Part shown: one piece after another, positions 25,138 to 34,552 of the stretch
Numbering within the stretch: position 1 is the first letter of the stretch
Layout of the letters: each line of letters opens with the position of its first letter
DNA from: CAZGLR01 sp964526635
Lineage (GTDB): Bacteria; Zixibacteria; MSB-5A5; GN15; JAAZOE01
Length of the DNA: 37,669 bases
Assembly: GCA_964526635.1 (NCBI GenBank)
Contig: CAZGLR010000017.1
Span: 1 to 37,669 of the forward strand
Direction of reading: 5' to 3'
Notes under the pieces: model-generated
The model's database searches: none
Seen by the model: only the letters and a program-made list of their open reading frames with translations
Told to the model about the DNA's origin: nothing
Made by a program: the position numbers and the translations under genes

Positions 25138-25872
25138 ATGAATAACAACTCAAACAATAATTTCCCCGCCGGGGGACTGGTCGCGGCCAGTCTTGTTATC
25201 GGTGTTTGCCTGATTATTTCAACTATCCTGATCGGCTCCACACTGGTCAGGGTCAAGGGGATGGGGCAGACTATCTCTGTCACCGGGGCGGCTTATAAAC
25301 CGATCATGTCGAATTTCGCGATATGGTCAGGGGCGATTACCGCCACTAATCCGACGCTCGATGGGGCATATGATCAGATCGAATCCGGCTTGACCAAAGT
25401 CCGGGCGTATATGAAAAAGCATGGTTTCGAAGAATCGGAATATGGGGTTAAGCCAATCTCTATCAGTAAAGATTACAACCGCGACCATGTCTTTACCGGC
25501 TATACCCTGCGCCAGCAAATTGAGATCGAACTGGACAGCATTCAGCGAGTTACGGAGTTGGCCCGAAATAACTCGTCGCTTATCGAGCAGGGGGTCGAGT
25601 TTCTCTCGTATTCGCCGCGATATATGTTTACCGGTCTCGACAGCCTGAAGCTGGAAATGATCGAAGAAGCGACTGAAAACGCCCGCTTGCGGGCGGAGAT
25701 GCTGGCTGGAGCGTCGGGTATGAAGGTCGGATCACCGCGTTCGGCCCGGGTTGGGGTGTTCCAAATCCGCCCCCGTCACTCGCAGGAAGTTTCCGATTAC
25801 GGTATTAACGATCAGACCTCGATCGAAAAGGAGATCGTGTGTACCGTTCATATTAACTTTCTTATTCGCTGA
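25138..25872 (+). CDS. SIMPL-domain (DUF541) membrane-anchored protein
   Basis: 244 residues. One N-terminal transmembrane helix (about 14-36), then the SIMPL beta-alpha repeat: GQTISVTGAAYKP, SGAITATNPTLDGAYDQIE, VRAYMKKHGFEESEYGVKPISISKDY and ENARLRAEMLAGASGMKVG. The family includes E. coli YggE-like proteins, linked to oxidative stress in some species; function here is unknown. The 100-bp region upstream shows no clear promoter. Confidence 0.85.
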   Translation: MNNNSNNNFPAGGLVAASLVIGVCLIISTILIGSTLVRVKGMGQTISVTGAAYKPIMSNFAIWSGAITATNPTLDGAYDQIESGLTKVRAYMKKHGFEESEYGVKPISISKDYNRDHVFTGYTLRQQIEIELDSIQRVTELARNNSSLIEQGVEFLSYSPRYMFTGLDSLKLEMIEEATENARLRAEMLAGASGMKVGSPRSARVGVFQIRPRHSQEVSDYGINDQTSIEKEIVCTVHINFLIR

Positions 25873-26003
25873 CAGTGTGCGCTTGTCGTCGAGAGCCGTA
25901 GTCCGCTAAATTATTGTGTCTTTCCGTCCTAAATACTTAGAAAAACTGTCCGATATTTTGAATAGAAGAGAAATACATCTTTTCTAAAAGGAAGGGCATA
26001 GTA

Positions 26004-27179
26004 ATGAGCAAAAGTACTCCTGATTGGGAAGTTGTTCCCGATGGTGGGGCTGCGATTAATGATGAGGAGCTCAAGGGACTGACATCCTCGTCGTCGGACA
26101 AAAAGGCAAAGCAGCATAACCGCCTCGACGATACGACTGCACAAGAGACGACATCAAAAACAACTGAATCCAAAACCACATCCCGTCCCAGCCAGCGGGT
26201 CACGGTTCCGCCGCGCAACTCGCGATCACATGAGTTGAATACATTGATCGGGAGTACCATCCGGCTCGAACTGAAGAAAAAGCATGAAGTGCGGTCGCTC
26301 GCGTTTATTTCCAATAAGGGCGGGGTGGGAAAGACGCATATTTCGACCAATATGGCGTTTTATCTCTCGCGCCTGGATAAAGAGGCGCTTTTGATCGATC
26401 TCGATCTGGGCAACTCCGACGTCACCAACAAACTCGGCTTTTATTGCGAAAATACGATCAATGACCTCTTGCAGGGGAAGCGCAAGAGTGAACAGATGAT
26501 TTACACCACACCGCATGGTTTTCATCTGGTAGCGGGTGAGTCAGGCAACCTTCGCCTGGCCAATTTGAATACGCCGCAGAAACAGCGGTTCATTCGCATG
26601 CTCAGGGAAATCAGTAATGATTATGATTTCGTAATTTACGATCTCAGTGCAGGAATTGCCTCGACGACCCTGGATTTCGCGCTGGCGCAGGATCATCAGA
26701 TTATTGTTACGACCCCGCAGGATATTGTCGCCGGATACAGTTGTATCAAGGCGGCCTTCCATCGCTTCATGGAAGTCGAAACCAAATTGGCCGAACGCGA
26801 TAAATCATATAAGCCGCAGAAAACCTTCCGGCCGTTTGTGATCATGAACCAGGTGCCAACGTTTTCAACGGGTAAGGATTTGTTCGAAAAGATCCAGGCG
26901 GTGTGCAAGCACAATATCGCCGAGGAAAATGGTTTCTCGCTTCAGGTGAATTTGCTCGGGGTCGTGGCTGCCGACGCCAACCATGTCCGTGAAGCCGAAT
27001 TGAACCATTTCCTCTACAGCAGCAAATATGGTGGCTCGCATACCGGCCAGTGTTTCCACTTCCTGGCCCATAATCTGACCCAGTATCGTGACCCGGACAA
27101 AATGGAGTTTACCTCCAAGCTCAAACGGTTCGCGAATCTGTTTGTCAAGTCGATCGAAGAAGCGAATTACGCGGGATAA
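26004..27179 (+). CDS. MinD/FlhG-like P-loop ATPase with disordered N-terminus
   Basis: 391 residues. The first about 90 are Ser/Thr/Lys-rich and probably disordered. A deviant Walker A, SNKGGVGKT (about 103-111), identifies the MinD/ParA class, with the Walker A' LIDLDLGNSDVTNKLG and the DFVIYDLSAG Walker B. DFALAQDHQIIVTTPQDIVAGYSCIKA resembles FlhG/FleN. Such ATPases place flagella, pili or chromosomes. No flagellar, parB or minE gene is visible here. GGAAGGG precedes the ATG at 26004. It is monocistronic: a terminator follows. Confidence 0.88.
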   Translation: MSKSTPDWEVVPDGGAAINDEELKGLTSSSSDKKAKQHNRLDDTTAQETTSKTTESKTTSRPSQRVTVPPRNSRSHELNTLIGSTIRLELKKKHEVRSLAFISNKGGVGKTHISTNMAFYLSRLDKEALLIDLDLGNSDVTNKLGFYCENTINDLLQGKRKSEQMIYTTPHGFHLVAGESGNLRLANLNTPQKQRFIRMLREISNDYDFVIYDLSAGIASTTLDFALAQDHQIIVTTPQDIVAGYSCIKAAFHRFMEVETKLAERDKSYKPQKTFRPFVIMNQVPTFSTGKDLFEKIQAVCKHNIAEENGFSLQVNLLGVVAADANHVREAELNHFLYSSKYGGSHTGQCFHFLAHNLTQYRDPDKMEFTSKLKRFANLFVKSIEEANYAG

Positions 27180-27251
27180 GAAGAGTCAGCACGTATCTAT
27201 CCTGCGCTACAGCAGAATTAATTTTACAAACGGGCTCTTCCTTGCTCCCGC

Positions 27252-27280
27252 CCCGGCCGCTTTTGCGGCCGGGTTTTTTT
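27252..27280 (+). terminator. rho-independent terminator after the MinD-like gene
   Basis: A 9-bp stem CCCGGCCGC (27252-27260) / GCGGCCGGG (27265-27273) with a TTTT loop and seven T. Confidence 0.94.
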
Positions 27281-27342
27281 GTACGTACTATGATAAAAAA
27301 TAGCTGGCACATAACGGCCGTTGCCGTGTATCTAAGAGTGAT

Positions 27343-29173
27343 ATGACCGACAAGACCGCCAGACCGAAACATATTCCCCAAAAGCCGGGCGTGTATATGA
27401 TGAAGAACGCCCGCGGGAAAATTATCTATATCGGCAAAGCCAAGAATCTGCGGAACCGGGTCAATTCATATTTCCGTTCGGCGGAGCACCTTGATCCTAA
27501 AACAGCCATCCTGATGTCACGGGTTGACGATATCGCTCTTATGGTCACCGATTCGGAAGTAGAGGCGTTGATTCTCGAAGCCAATCTGGTCAAGGAGCAC
27601 AAGCCCAGATACAATGTTAACCTGAAAGATGACAAGCGGTATCCGTATCTCAAATTGACGGTAAATGAGCTGTTTCCGCGACTCGTGGTCACCCGCCGGG
27701 TTGAGCCGGACAATGCCCGTTATTTCGGGCCATATACTAATGTCACCGGCATGCGCCGGACTTTGAAATTCCTGATGAGTCATTTCGGTTTGCGGTCGTG
27801 CAATTTCGAGATACCATCGTCGACAGGCAGAAAATACAAGGTTTGCCTGGATTATCATATTGGCCGCTGTGGCGGAGCCTGTGAGAATTTAGAATCTCAG
27901 GAAGAATATGCGCGTCATGTCCAGGATGTACTCATGTTTCTTTCCGGCCGCCGGAACGATCTGATTAAAAACCTGCGGGAGCGGATGGCGCAGGCATCGG
28001 AAGACCTTGAATTCGAGCAGGCCGCACGGCTGCGGGATACNNNNNNNNNNGGAATCAGTACAGCAGCGCCAGAAAGTGGATACGACCGAATCGGTCGACC
28101 GCGACGTCATTGCCCTGGCCCGTGATGCCGGCGATGCCACCGCCGTGGTCATGCAGATTCGCGAGGGCGTCCTGATCGGGCGGCAGGATCTTCAGCTTGC
28201 GGTTGATAAATCCCAATCTGAATCCGACATTCTCTCGGGATTTTTAAGCCAGTATTATAATTATGCCGAGAATCTGCCATCGGAAGTATTTTTGCAGTTT
28301 GAATTTGACGACAGTGAAATCATTGAAACCTGGTTGTCCGAACAGAAAAAATCGCGGGTTCACCTTCGCTTCCCGCAGCGCGGTGAAAAATTAAAACTGG
28401 TCGCCCTGGCTGAGAAAAACGCTCGGTTGCTTTTGGATGAACTGCTTTTACAAAAGAAAAAATACTCCGAGCGCGTCCCGGCAGCCTCTGCTGAACTGCA
28501 GAAAATTCTTCGTCTCGAACGGGCGCCATTGACCGTGAGCTGTTTCGATGTTTCCAATCTGGGCTCGACCGACAAGGCGGCGTCGCTGGTCTATTTCGAG
28601 AAAGGCAAACCGAAAAAATCAGGGTATCGCCATTTCAAAATAAAAACAGTCGAGGGCCAGGATGACTTCGCCTCGATGCGCGAAGTGGTCACCCGCTATG
28701 TCAAACGCTGCGATGAAGAAAGCAAACCATTGCCGGACCTCATGATGGTCGATGGCGGCAAGGGGCAGCTTGGGATTGCGCATCAGGTTTTGACTCAGCA
28801 GGGGCATGGCACCCAGCCGATTATCGGGCTGGCCAAACGGCTCGAGGAAGTCCATGTGATCGGGCAACGCGATCCCATCTCGATTCCGCGAACATCACCG
28901 GCGCTCAATTTGTTGAAAAAGGTCCGCGATGAGGCGCATCGGTTTGCGATTGAATATCATCGGAAATTGCGTACAAAGCGGACAATCGCCTCAGATCTCG
29001 ACGCTATCCCGGGTATCGGGGAGAACCGCAAGACAATTCTTCTGAAGACGCTTGGGTCGTTGTCACGAGTGAAAACAGCAACTGTCGAAGAACTGGCGGC
29101 GGTGCCGGGCATTCCGAAAAAGCTGGCGCAGAAGATTTACGACCATTTCCGCACAGAAATCCAAAGCGCCTAA
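27343..29173 (+). CDS. uvrC: UvrABC excision nuclease subunit C, gap-interrupted
   Basis: UvrC makes both incisions in nucleotide excision repair. Two pieces belong together: 232 codons before the gap at 28041-28050 and about 373 after it, in different frames only because the 10 N are arbitrary (the real gap is a multiple of 3, probably short). The N-terminal GIY-YIG nuclease has GVYMMKNARGKIIYIGKAKNLRNRV, then a UvrB-binding UVR segment (LEFEQAARLRD at the gap), then the RNase H-like nuclease (SCFDVSNLGSTDKAASLV, LPDLMMVDGGKGQLGIA) and C-terminal helix-hairpin-helix repeats (LDAIPGIGENRK, LAAVPGIPKKLAQKIY). Confidence 0.95.
28041..28050. other. assembly gap (10 N) in uvrC
   Basis: Ten N mark a scaffold join near the end of the UVR segment, between EFEQAARLRD and VQQRQKVDTT. 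The usual spacing there in UvrC suggests only a few residues are missing. Confidence 0.95.
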
Positions 29174-29287
29174 ATGTCGCCACGATAAACTTTTACTGTC
29201 TTTCTGCTACCCTTTTTCTCCGAATTGGTTATATTCCTCTATTGCCCGCGGGGGTGGCGGATAGTGACGGAAAGCAGAGAGGTTATC

Positions 29288-30493
29288 GTGGACGAACTCA
29301 TTTATCTTGACAATGCCGCTACATCCTGGCCCAAGCCGGATGTCGTCTATCAAAAAATGATCGATATTTACCGGAGCTGCGGAGTAAATCCCGGGCGCAG
29401 CGGTTTCGACAAAGCCATTGAGGCCGGTAATATACTCCATGATCTCCGGCGGCAATTGACCGCATTCTTCGGCGGCGATGTCGCGGTTCCCGAACGGCTC
29501 TGCTTCAGCTATAATGCCACCGACGCCCTCAATCTCATTATTCAGGGCGCCCTTCATTCCGGTGATCATGTCGTCACGACCAATCTGGAGCATAACTCGG
29601 TTATCCGTCCTATCAATCATCTGGTGCGGGACCATCAGGTGGAGGTGACGTATGTGCCTTTTGATGAACTTGGTTTCGTCGATCCCGATGATATCCGCAA
29701 GGCGATTCGGCCCAAGACGCGACTGGTGATGGTAAACCATGGTTCCAATGTCATCGGGACAGTTCAACCGGTGGCCGAAATCGGTGCCGTATGCAAAGAA
29801 TATGGGATCATTTTCGCGATCGATGCCTCCCAGACGGCCGGCATGGTACCGATCAATATGTGCGAAATGAATATCGATGTCCTGGCCTTTACCGGACACA
29901 AGTCGCTGATGGGCTCGACCGGCATCGGCGGGCTGTGTGTCCGCAAAGATATTGAACTGGGTCAGAGTCGCAGCGGCGGCACCGGGGTGCATTCGGCGTA
30001 TCCTTATCATCTCGAAGAATATCCCTATCGCATGGAATTCGGGACGCCCAACATGGTTGGCGTGGCGTCGCTTTATGCCGCCCAGGAATGGTTGGCGCAG
30101 AATGGCGGCGTAAAAGAAATTTATGCGCATGAAATGACGCTGGCCAAAAAACTGGTGGCGGGATTCAAAGAGATTGATGGAGTTATCACGTATTGCTGCG
30201 ATAATATGGACAATCATCTGGCCACGGTGACCGCCAATGTCAGGGGCCTCGAGGCCGCTGAAGTCGGGATGATGCTCGATGTCGATTTCAATATCGCCGT
30301 CCGGACCGGATTGCATTGTGCGCCATTGGTGCATGAGCAGCTTGGTATCGCTGATTCCGGCGGCGGGGTGCGTTTCAGTATCGGGCCGTTTAATACCGAG
30401 CAGCACGTTGACCGGGCGATTGAGGCGATGACCGAGATTGCCAAACGAGCCGAGGATATCACAGCGCTGCGGGCAAAATCGGATCAGGGGTAA
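29288..30493 (+). CDS. cysteine-desulfurase-family aminotransferase (class V)
   Basis: 401 residues from GTG 29288, chosen because AGAGAGG sits 5-6 nt upstream and the protein then begins at the conserved IYLDNAATSWPKP. PLP lysine Lys205 (FTGHKSLMG), His102 (TTNLEHNSV) and the catalytic-type cysteine Cys344 (RTGLHCAP) are present, so desulfurase activity is likely: the RTGLHCAP loop is the SufS/CsdA (group II) type. No suf or isc genes are near, so the acceptor of the sulfur is unknown. Confidence 0.9.
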   Translation: MDELIYLDNAATSWPKPDVVYQKMIDIYRSCGVNPGRSGFDKAIEAGNILHDLRRQLTAFFGGDVAVPERLCFSYNATDALNLIIQGALHSGDHVVTTNLEHNSVIRPINHLVRDHQVEVTYVPFDELGFVDPDDIRKAIRPKTRLVMVNHGSNVIGTVQPVAEIGAVCKEYGIIFAIDASQTAGMVPINMCEMNIDVLAFTGHKSLMGSTGIGGLCVRKDIELGQSRSGGTGVHSAYPYHLEEYPYRMEFGTPNMVGVASLYAAQEWLAQNGGVKEIYAHEMTLAKKLVAGFKEIDGVITYCCDNMDNHLATVTANVRGLEAAEVGMMLDVDFNIAVRTGLHCAPLVHEQLGIADSGGGVRFSIGPFNTEQHVDRAIEAMTEIAKRAEDITALRAKSDQG

Positions 30494-30553
30494 CCAAATT
30501 CTTCCAATCTCGTAAAACTGAAGAAGCGGACGACTTCTATATTACGGATAGAT

Positions 30554-31459
30554 ATGAAGCAAGCTGAGTTAGCAGAAAGTACTCATCCCGAACCCCGCAT
30601 CCGTTTCGGATGGCTGCGGGCGGTGCTGTATTCGATCGCGCTGATTTTTACCGTCCTGATTGTCTCGACGATTACCACCCTCTTTCTCATGATGATCCCG
30701 GGCGTGACGCTCGATGATCTCTCCGGTAAAGAAATAGCGTCACCGTTTGTGCTTATTATCTATGCTTTCTTGCTGGCGGCGGTTTATGGTCTCACTGTTC
30801 TCTTTCGCAAATTTATCGACCGCCGCAGTATGGCCGATTTGGGCTTGATGTTTCCGCGGGAAGCACGGCGCGATATGCTTGCCGGTGTCGCCTGGGGGGT
30901 ACTTCTGACGACCATCACATTCGGCTTGCTCTGGGCTACCGGACAAATAAAAATTATCGATGTCCAGCCGCCGGTGTTTTCGATGCTGTGGATGCTTCTG
31001 ACCCTTATTGTGGCGGCAACTTTTGAAGAACTGACCATGCGCGGGTATATCCTGACCAATTTCGCAGCATCGATGAACAAGTTTGTAGCGCTGGGCCTGT
31101 CATCTGTTCTGTTTACGCTGATGCATTCGCTGAACCCGAACATGTCAGTCTTGTCGGTGGTCAATATCTTTCTGGCCGGGTTCGTTCTCGGTATCTATTA
31201 CCTGTATCGCCGTAATCTCTGGTTTCCGATTGCGCTGCATATCGCCTGGAATTTCACGCAGGGCCCGGTCTGGGGTTCGCCGGTCAGCGGCGTGGACAGT
31301 CCCAGTGTTCTTAAATTAGCGTTTGGTGAAAACGATCTTCTCTCCGGCGGCCGGTTCGGGTTCGAGGGATCTTTGATTACGACTTTCGTGATGGTCTTCG
31401 CCATTATAGCCCTGTGGGCGATATACCGGCGGCAGGAAGCTATTGGCAACCCGGATTAA
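30554..31459 (+). CDS. CPBP-family intramembrane glutamic endopeptidase
   Basis: 301 residues with about eight hydrophobic helices. The Abi/CAAX (CPBP) motifs are complete: EELTMR (Glu158, Glu159, Arg163), FTLMH (His191) and HIAWN (His229 with Asn233). Bacterial members include bacteriocin-immunity and membrane-protein-processing proteins; the substrate here is unknown. Convergent with the decarboxylase gene. Confidence 0.92.
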   Translation: MKQAELAESTHPEPRIRFGWLRAVLYSIALIFTVLIVSTITTLFLMMIPGVTLDDLSGKEIASPFVLIIYAFLLAAVYGLTVLFRKFIDRRSMADLGLMFPREARRDMLAGVAWGVLLTTITFGLLWATGQIKIIDVQPPVFSMLWMLLTLIVAATFEELTMRGYILTNFAASMNKFVALGLSSVLFTLMHSLNPNMSVLSVVNIFLAGFVLGIYYLYRRNLWFPIALHIAWNFTQGPVWGSPVSGVDSPSVLKLAFGENDLLSGGRFGFEGSLITTFVMVFAIIALWAIYRRQEAIGNPD

Positions 31460-31510
31460 GCAGTGGGAAGTGTATGGCTGCTTAAAAGATATCTCTCCGC
31501 CTGGAAATAT

Positions 31511-32932
31511 CTAAGAATTTGTTTCACGCGCTGTTTTCTTAATCAACTTCCAGGCCATCTCGACATCATCGCGGGTCACAATCGCCTGCCCGATAGAAAA
31601 ACGCAGGCAGTACCGGTCCTGTAGTTTGGTATGCGTGATATATATCTTGCCGGTGGCATTGACCGTTTCGAGAATCCGGTGATTGATTTCATCGAGCCGT
31701 TCTTCGTCAGCTGCTCCCTGCGGATGATAACGGAAGCAGACCAATCCGAACGGCACCGGGGCAAGCATTTCAAAATCCGTCTCGCGATCAATTTCATTTT
31801 TAAGCCATTGCGCCATATTAATGTGGCCTTTGATAATCTTCTGTATCCCCGAAACACCATAGCTGCGAATCACAAACCATAGCTTTAGTGCCCGAAAACG
31901 GCGTCCTAATGGCACCCCCCAGTCGCGATAGTTATTGACCCTCTGATCTTCGGGAGTCTTGAGGTATTCCGGCATAATCTCAAAGGTCCGAATAAGTGTC
32001 TCTTTGCTTTTCACGAAATACGCCGAACAATCGAAATTGGTCAGCATCCATTTGTGGGGATTGAACACGAAACTGTCGACCTGCTCGATGCCGTCGATCA
32101 TCCAGCGCATTTCCGGCAGCACCAGGGCCGATCCGGCATAGGCGGCATCGACATGCAGCCAGATACTATTCTCGGCGCAGATATCGCCAATCGGTTTGAG
32201 CGGATCGACCGCTGTCGAACTGGTCGTCCCGAGGGTGGCGATAACACACAATGGCGTAATACCCTCGGCCAGATCTTTAGCGATTGCATTGTCGAGTTCA
32301 CCGGGGATCATGGCGTATGCCTTATCGACCTTAATCCTGCGGATGCTGTCCGATCCCAGTCCGGCGATTTTGACTGCCTTATCAATTGATGAATGTGTTT
32401 CAGTCGAGCAGTAGATCGCGAAATGCTGTCCAAAGGGGTAGCCGTGTTTATTTATCTCAAATCCCGAGATTTTCTCTCGGGCTGAAAGGATGGCACACAG
32501 GGTCGCAGTCGAGGCGGTATCCTGAATGACGCCATCGAAGCTTTTGGGCAGACCGATCATTTTTGCCAGCCAGCGCATCATCATCTCTTCCAGTTCCGCC
32601 GCGGCCGGCGAGGTCTGCCAGATCATGCATTGTGCCCCGAGGGTGGCAGTCAGCATCTCGGCCAATACCGAGGGCGGGCTGCTGTTGGCCGGAAAGTAGG
32701 CATGGAACGACGGGTGCTGCCAGTGGGTCATTCCAGGGATAATGATCGCGTTGAAATCGCGCATGATCGAATCAAATGATTCGCTGTCTTTCGGCGGATT
32801 ACCGGGGATTTGTTTTTTGATATTGCCCGGCTGCGTATTCGAGCGAACCGGCAGGTCGCGGATATTTTCCAGATAATCGGCCATCCAGTCAACCAGATCG
32901 TGACCATGTTTGCGAAATTTGGATATATCCAT
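31511..32932 (-). CDS. PLP-dependent aromatic-amino-acid decarboxylase-like enzyme
   Basis: 473 residues from the ATG at 32932 (MDISKFRKHGHDLVDWMADYLENI, the usual start of this family), with GAGAAGG upstream. It has the group II decarboxylase features: PGMTHWQHPSFHAYFPAN, SPAAAELEEMMMRWLAKM, ETHSS (His180), HVDAAYAGSAL (Asp262) and the PLP lysine Lys294 in FNPHKWML. Tyrosine/DOPA/tryptophan/phenylalanine or aromatic substrates are possible; the sequence does not settle which. It is divergent from xseA with a 148-bp spacer. Confidence 0.93.
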   Translation of the reverse strand: MDISKFRKHGHDLVDWMADYLENIRDLPVRSNTQPGNIKKQIPGNPPKDSESFDSIMRDFNAIIIPGMTHWQHPSFHAYFPANSSPPSVLAEMLTATLGAQCMIWQTSPAAAELEEMMMRWLAKMIGLPKSFDGVIQDTASTATLCAILSAREKISGFEINKHGYPFGQHFAIYCSTETHSSIDKAVKIAGLGSDSIRRIKVDKAYAMIPGELDNAIAKDLAEGITPLCVIATLGTTSSTAVDPLKPIGDICAENSIWLHVDAAYAGSALVLPEMRWMIDGIEQVDSFVFNPHKWMLTNFDCSAYFVKSKETLIRTFEIMPEYLKTPEDQRVNNYRDWGVPLGRRFRALKLWFVIRSYGVSGIQKIIKGHINMAQWLKNEIDRETDFEMLAPVPFGLVCFRYHPQGAADEERLDEINHRILETVNATGKIYITHTKLQDRYCLRFSIGQAIVTRDDVEMAWKLIKKTARETNS

Positions 32933-33080
32933 AGTGTGCAGCCTTCTCAGTATCTGAAATTGCGAGCAATATATAATAACCACAAACCTCATACACTACC
33001 GGAATTATTCGAAAATCACGAATTTACTCGATCTGTAAAAATTGATTGTCCCGGTATTGACAAGACTATATGTTAGAGTT

Positions 33081-34298
33081 GTGAGTACAGCACCCGATAA
33101 AGTATATTCAGTCACGGCTGTCAATCGCATGGCCCGGTATACCATTGAGGAATCGTTTCCCTCAGTCTGGGTCGAGGGCGAAATCTCCAATTATCATCAT
33201 CATGGCAGCGGCCATCGCTATTTCACCCTGAAAGATGATACCGGCCAGCTCGGGTGCGCCATGTGGCGATCCTATGGCGAAAGCATGCGCTTCCAGCCTA
33301 AAAACGGTCTCAAGGTTATCGCCGAGGGCTCTTTGACGATTTACGAAAGGGCTGGTCGATATCAGCTTTCGGTGCGCAAGTTGTTGCCGTCGGGGATGGG
33401 AGAGCTGGAACTGGCCCTGCGGCAGCTTCGCGAAAAACTCGCCGCCGAAGGCATATTCGATCCGGATCGGAAGCGGCCGTTACCGCAGTTCCCGCTTGCG
33501 GTCGGAATCGTAACGTCCCCAACCGGCGCGGTTATTCATGATATTATCCGCGTGATGCGCCGTCGCAATCCCAAAATCAACTTATATCTCTGGCCGGCCG
33601 AAGTGCAGGGTGAAATTGCACCCCCGCAGCTGATCGAAGGCGTGCGCCGTCTTAACGAATTCGGCGACGTTGATGTCATCATCATCGGGCGCGGCGGCGG
33701 TTCCCTGGAAGATTTGTGGGCGTTCAATGATGAGGGCGTGGTCCGGGCGGTCGTGGAATCGAAAATCCCGGTAGTATCTGCGGTCGGTCACGAAGCAGAT
33801 ATGACTCTGACCGATCTGGCCGCTGATTATTCCGCCGCGACGCCATCGATGGCCGCCGAAATAGTCGCATGGCCACTGGCTGAGTATCATGCAGTTATAA
33901 CCGGTCATCTTCGGGACATGAAAACGGCTGTGGTATCGCTTGCCCGGGAATACAGTCATCAGCTGCGACGGGCCATAGAGGCGCCGGTCATGAAGCGACC
34001 GGTGGTATTGCTTGAAAACAGGTATCAGCGACTCGATTCACAAATCCGGCTTTTACACTTGCTCGCGGCCAGGCGGTTTGATACTTTCAGGGAAAGGACG
34101 GCCAGGGTTGTTTCGCAACTGGAATCGTTATCGCCGCTTAAGGTCCTTTTACGAGGATACTCAGTATCACGATCACGTGTGACTGGAGAGGTGATCAGGT
34201 CTGTTCAGCAAGCGCCATCGGGTACTGACATCGAGACAATTCTTCCGGATGGCCGCCTTCTCAGCACCGTCAGCAGATACGAAAAGGGGAAGTCATAA
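33081..34298 (+). CDS. xseA: exodeoxyribonuclease VII large subunit
   Basis: 405 residues. GTG 33081 is the most likely start (VSTAPDKVYSVTAVNR), as the OB-fold begins right after it; no strong ribosome binding site is seen. XseA degrades single-stranded DNA with XseB. Features: VWVEGEISNYHHHGSGHRYFTLKD, GMGELELALRQLREKL, LAVGIVTSPTGAVIHDI, DVIIIGRGGGSLEDLWAFN and VVSAVGHEADMTLTDLAADYSAATPS. The stop overlaps the xseB start (TAATG). Confidence 0.95.
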   Translation: MSTAPDKVYSVTAVNRMARYTIEESFPSVWVEGEISNYHHHGSGHRYFTLKDDTGQLGCAMWRSYGESMRFQPKNGLKVIAEGSLTIYERAGRYQLSVRKLLPSGMGELELALRQLREKLAAEGIFDPDRKRPLPQFPLAVGIVTSPTGAVIHDIIRVMRRRNPKINLYLWPAEVQGEIAPPQLIEGVRRLNEFGDVDVIIIGRGGGSLEDLWAFNDEGVVRAVVESKIPVVSAVGHEADMTLTDLAADYSAATPSMAAEIVAWPLAEYHAVITGHLRDMKTAVVSLAREYSHQLRRAIEAPVMKRPVVLLENRYQRLDSQIRLLHLLAARRFDTFRERTARVVSQLESLSPLKVLLRGYSVSRSRVTGEVIRSVQQAPSGTDIETILPDGRLLSTVSRYEKGKS

Positions 34299-34552
34299 TG
34301 ACACCCAGACAAAAGACTCTGGAATTTGAGACAGCTATTGAACGGCTTGAGGAAATAGTATCCGTCCTCGAAAGCGGTGAAGCGTCGCTGGAAGAATCGA
34401 TGGAGCTATATACCGAAGGGGTTAGGCTGGCTGAAGTCTGTAATTCCCGTCTCAAGGATGCCGAGGGGAAAATTGCCAAATTGTCCCGGCTGGCCGAAAC
34501 GTTTGCTGAAGAACCGTTGGCTGTTATTTCCGCAGAGGATGATGATGAGTGA
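34298..34552 (+). CDS. xseB: exodeoxyribonuclease VII small subunit
   Basis: 84 residues, usual XseB size: FETAIERLEEIVSVLESGEASLEESMELYTEGVRL with an acidic tail. The ATG overlaps xseA by one base (TAATG), so the two are translated together. The last 8 nt overlap the ispA start. Confidence 0.95.
   Translation: MTPRQKTLEFETAIERLEEIVSVLESGEASLEESMELYTEGVRLAEVCNSRLKDAEGKIAKLSRLAETFAEEPLAVISAEDDDE

Noticed and set aside
27305..27324. TGGCAC ... TTGC resembling a sigma-54 promoter before uvrC
   Set aside because: The spacing between the two elements is 10 nt instead of the required 5 or so, so it does not fit.
29207..30406. Long - strand open frame (about 400 codons) opposite the desulfurase-like gene
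   Set aside because: Antisense to a gene with complete PLP motifs; composition typical of a shadow frame and no ribosome binding site.
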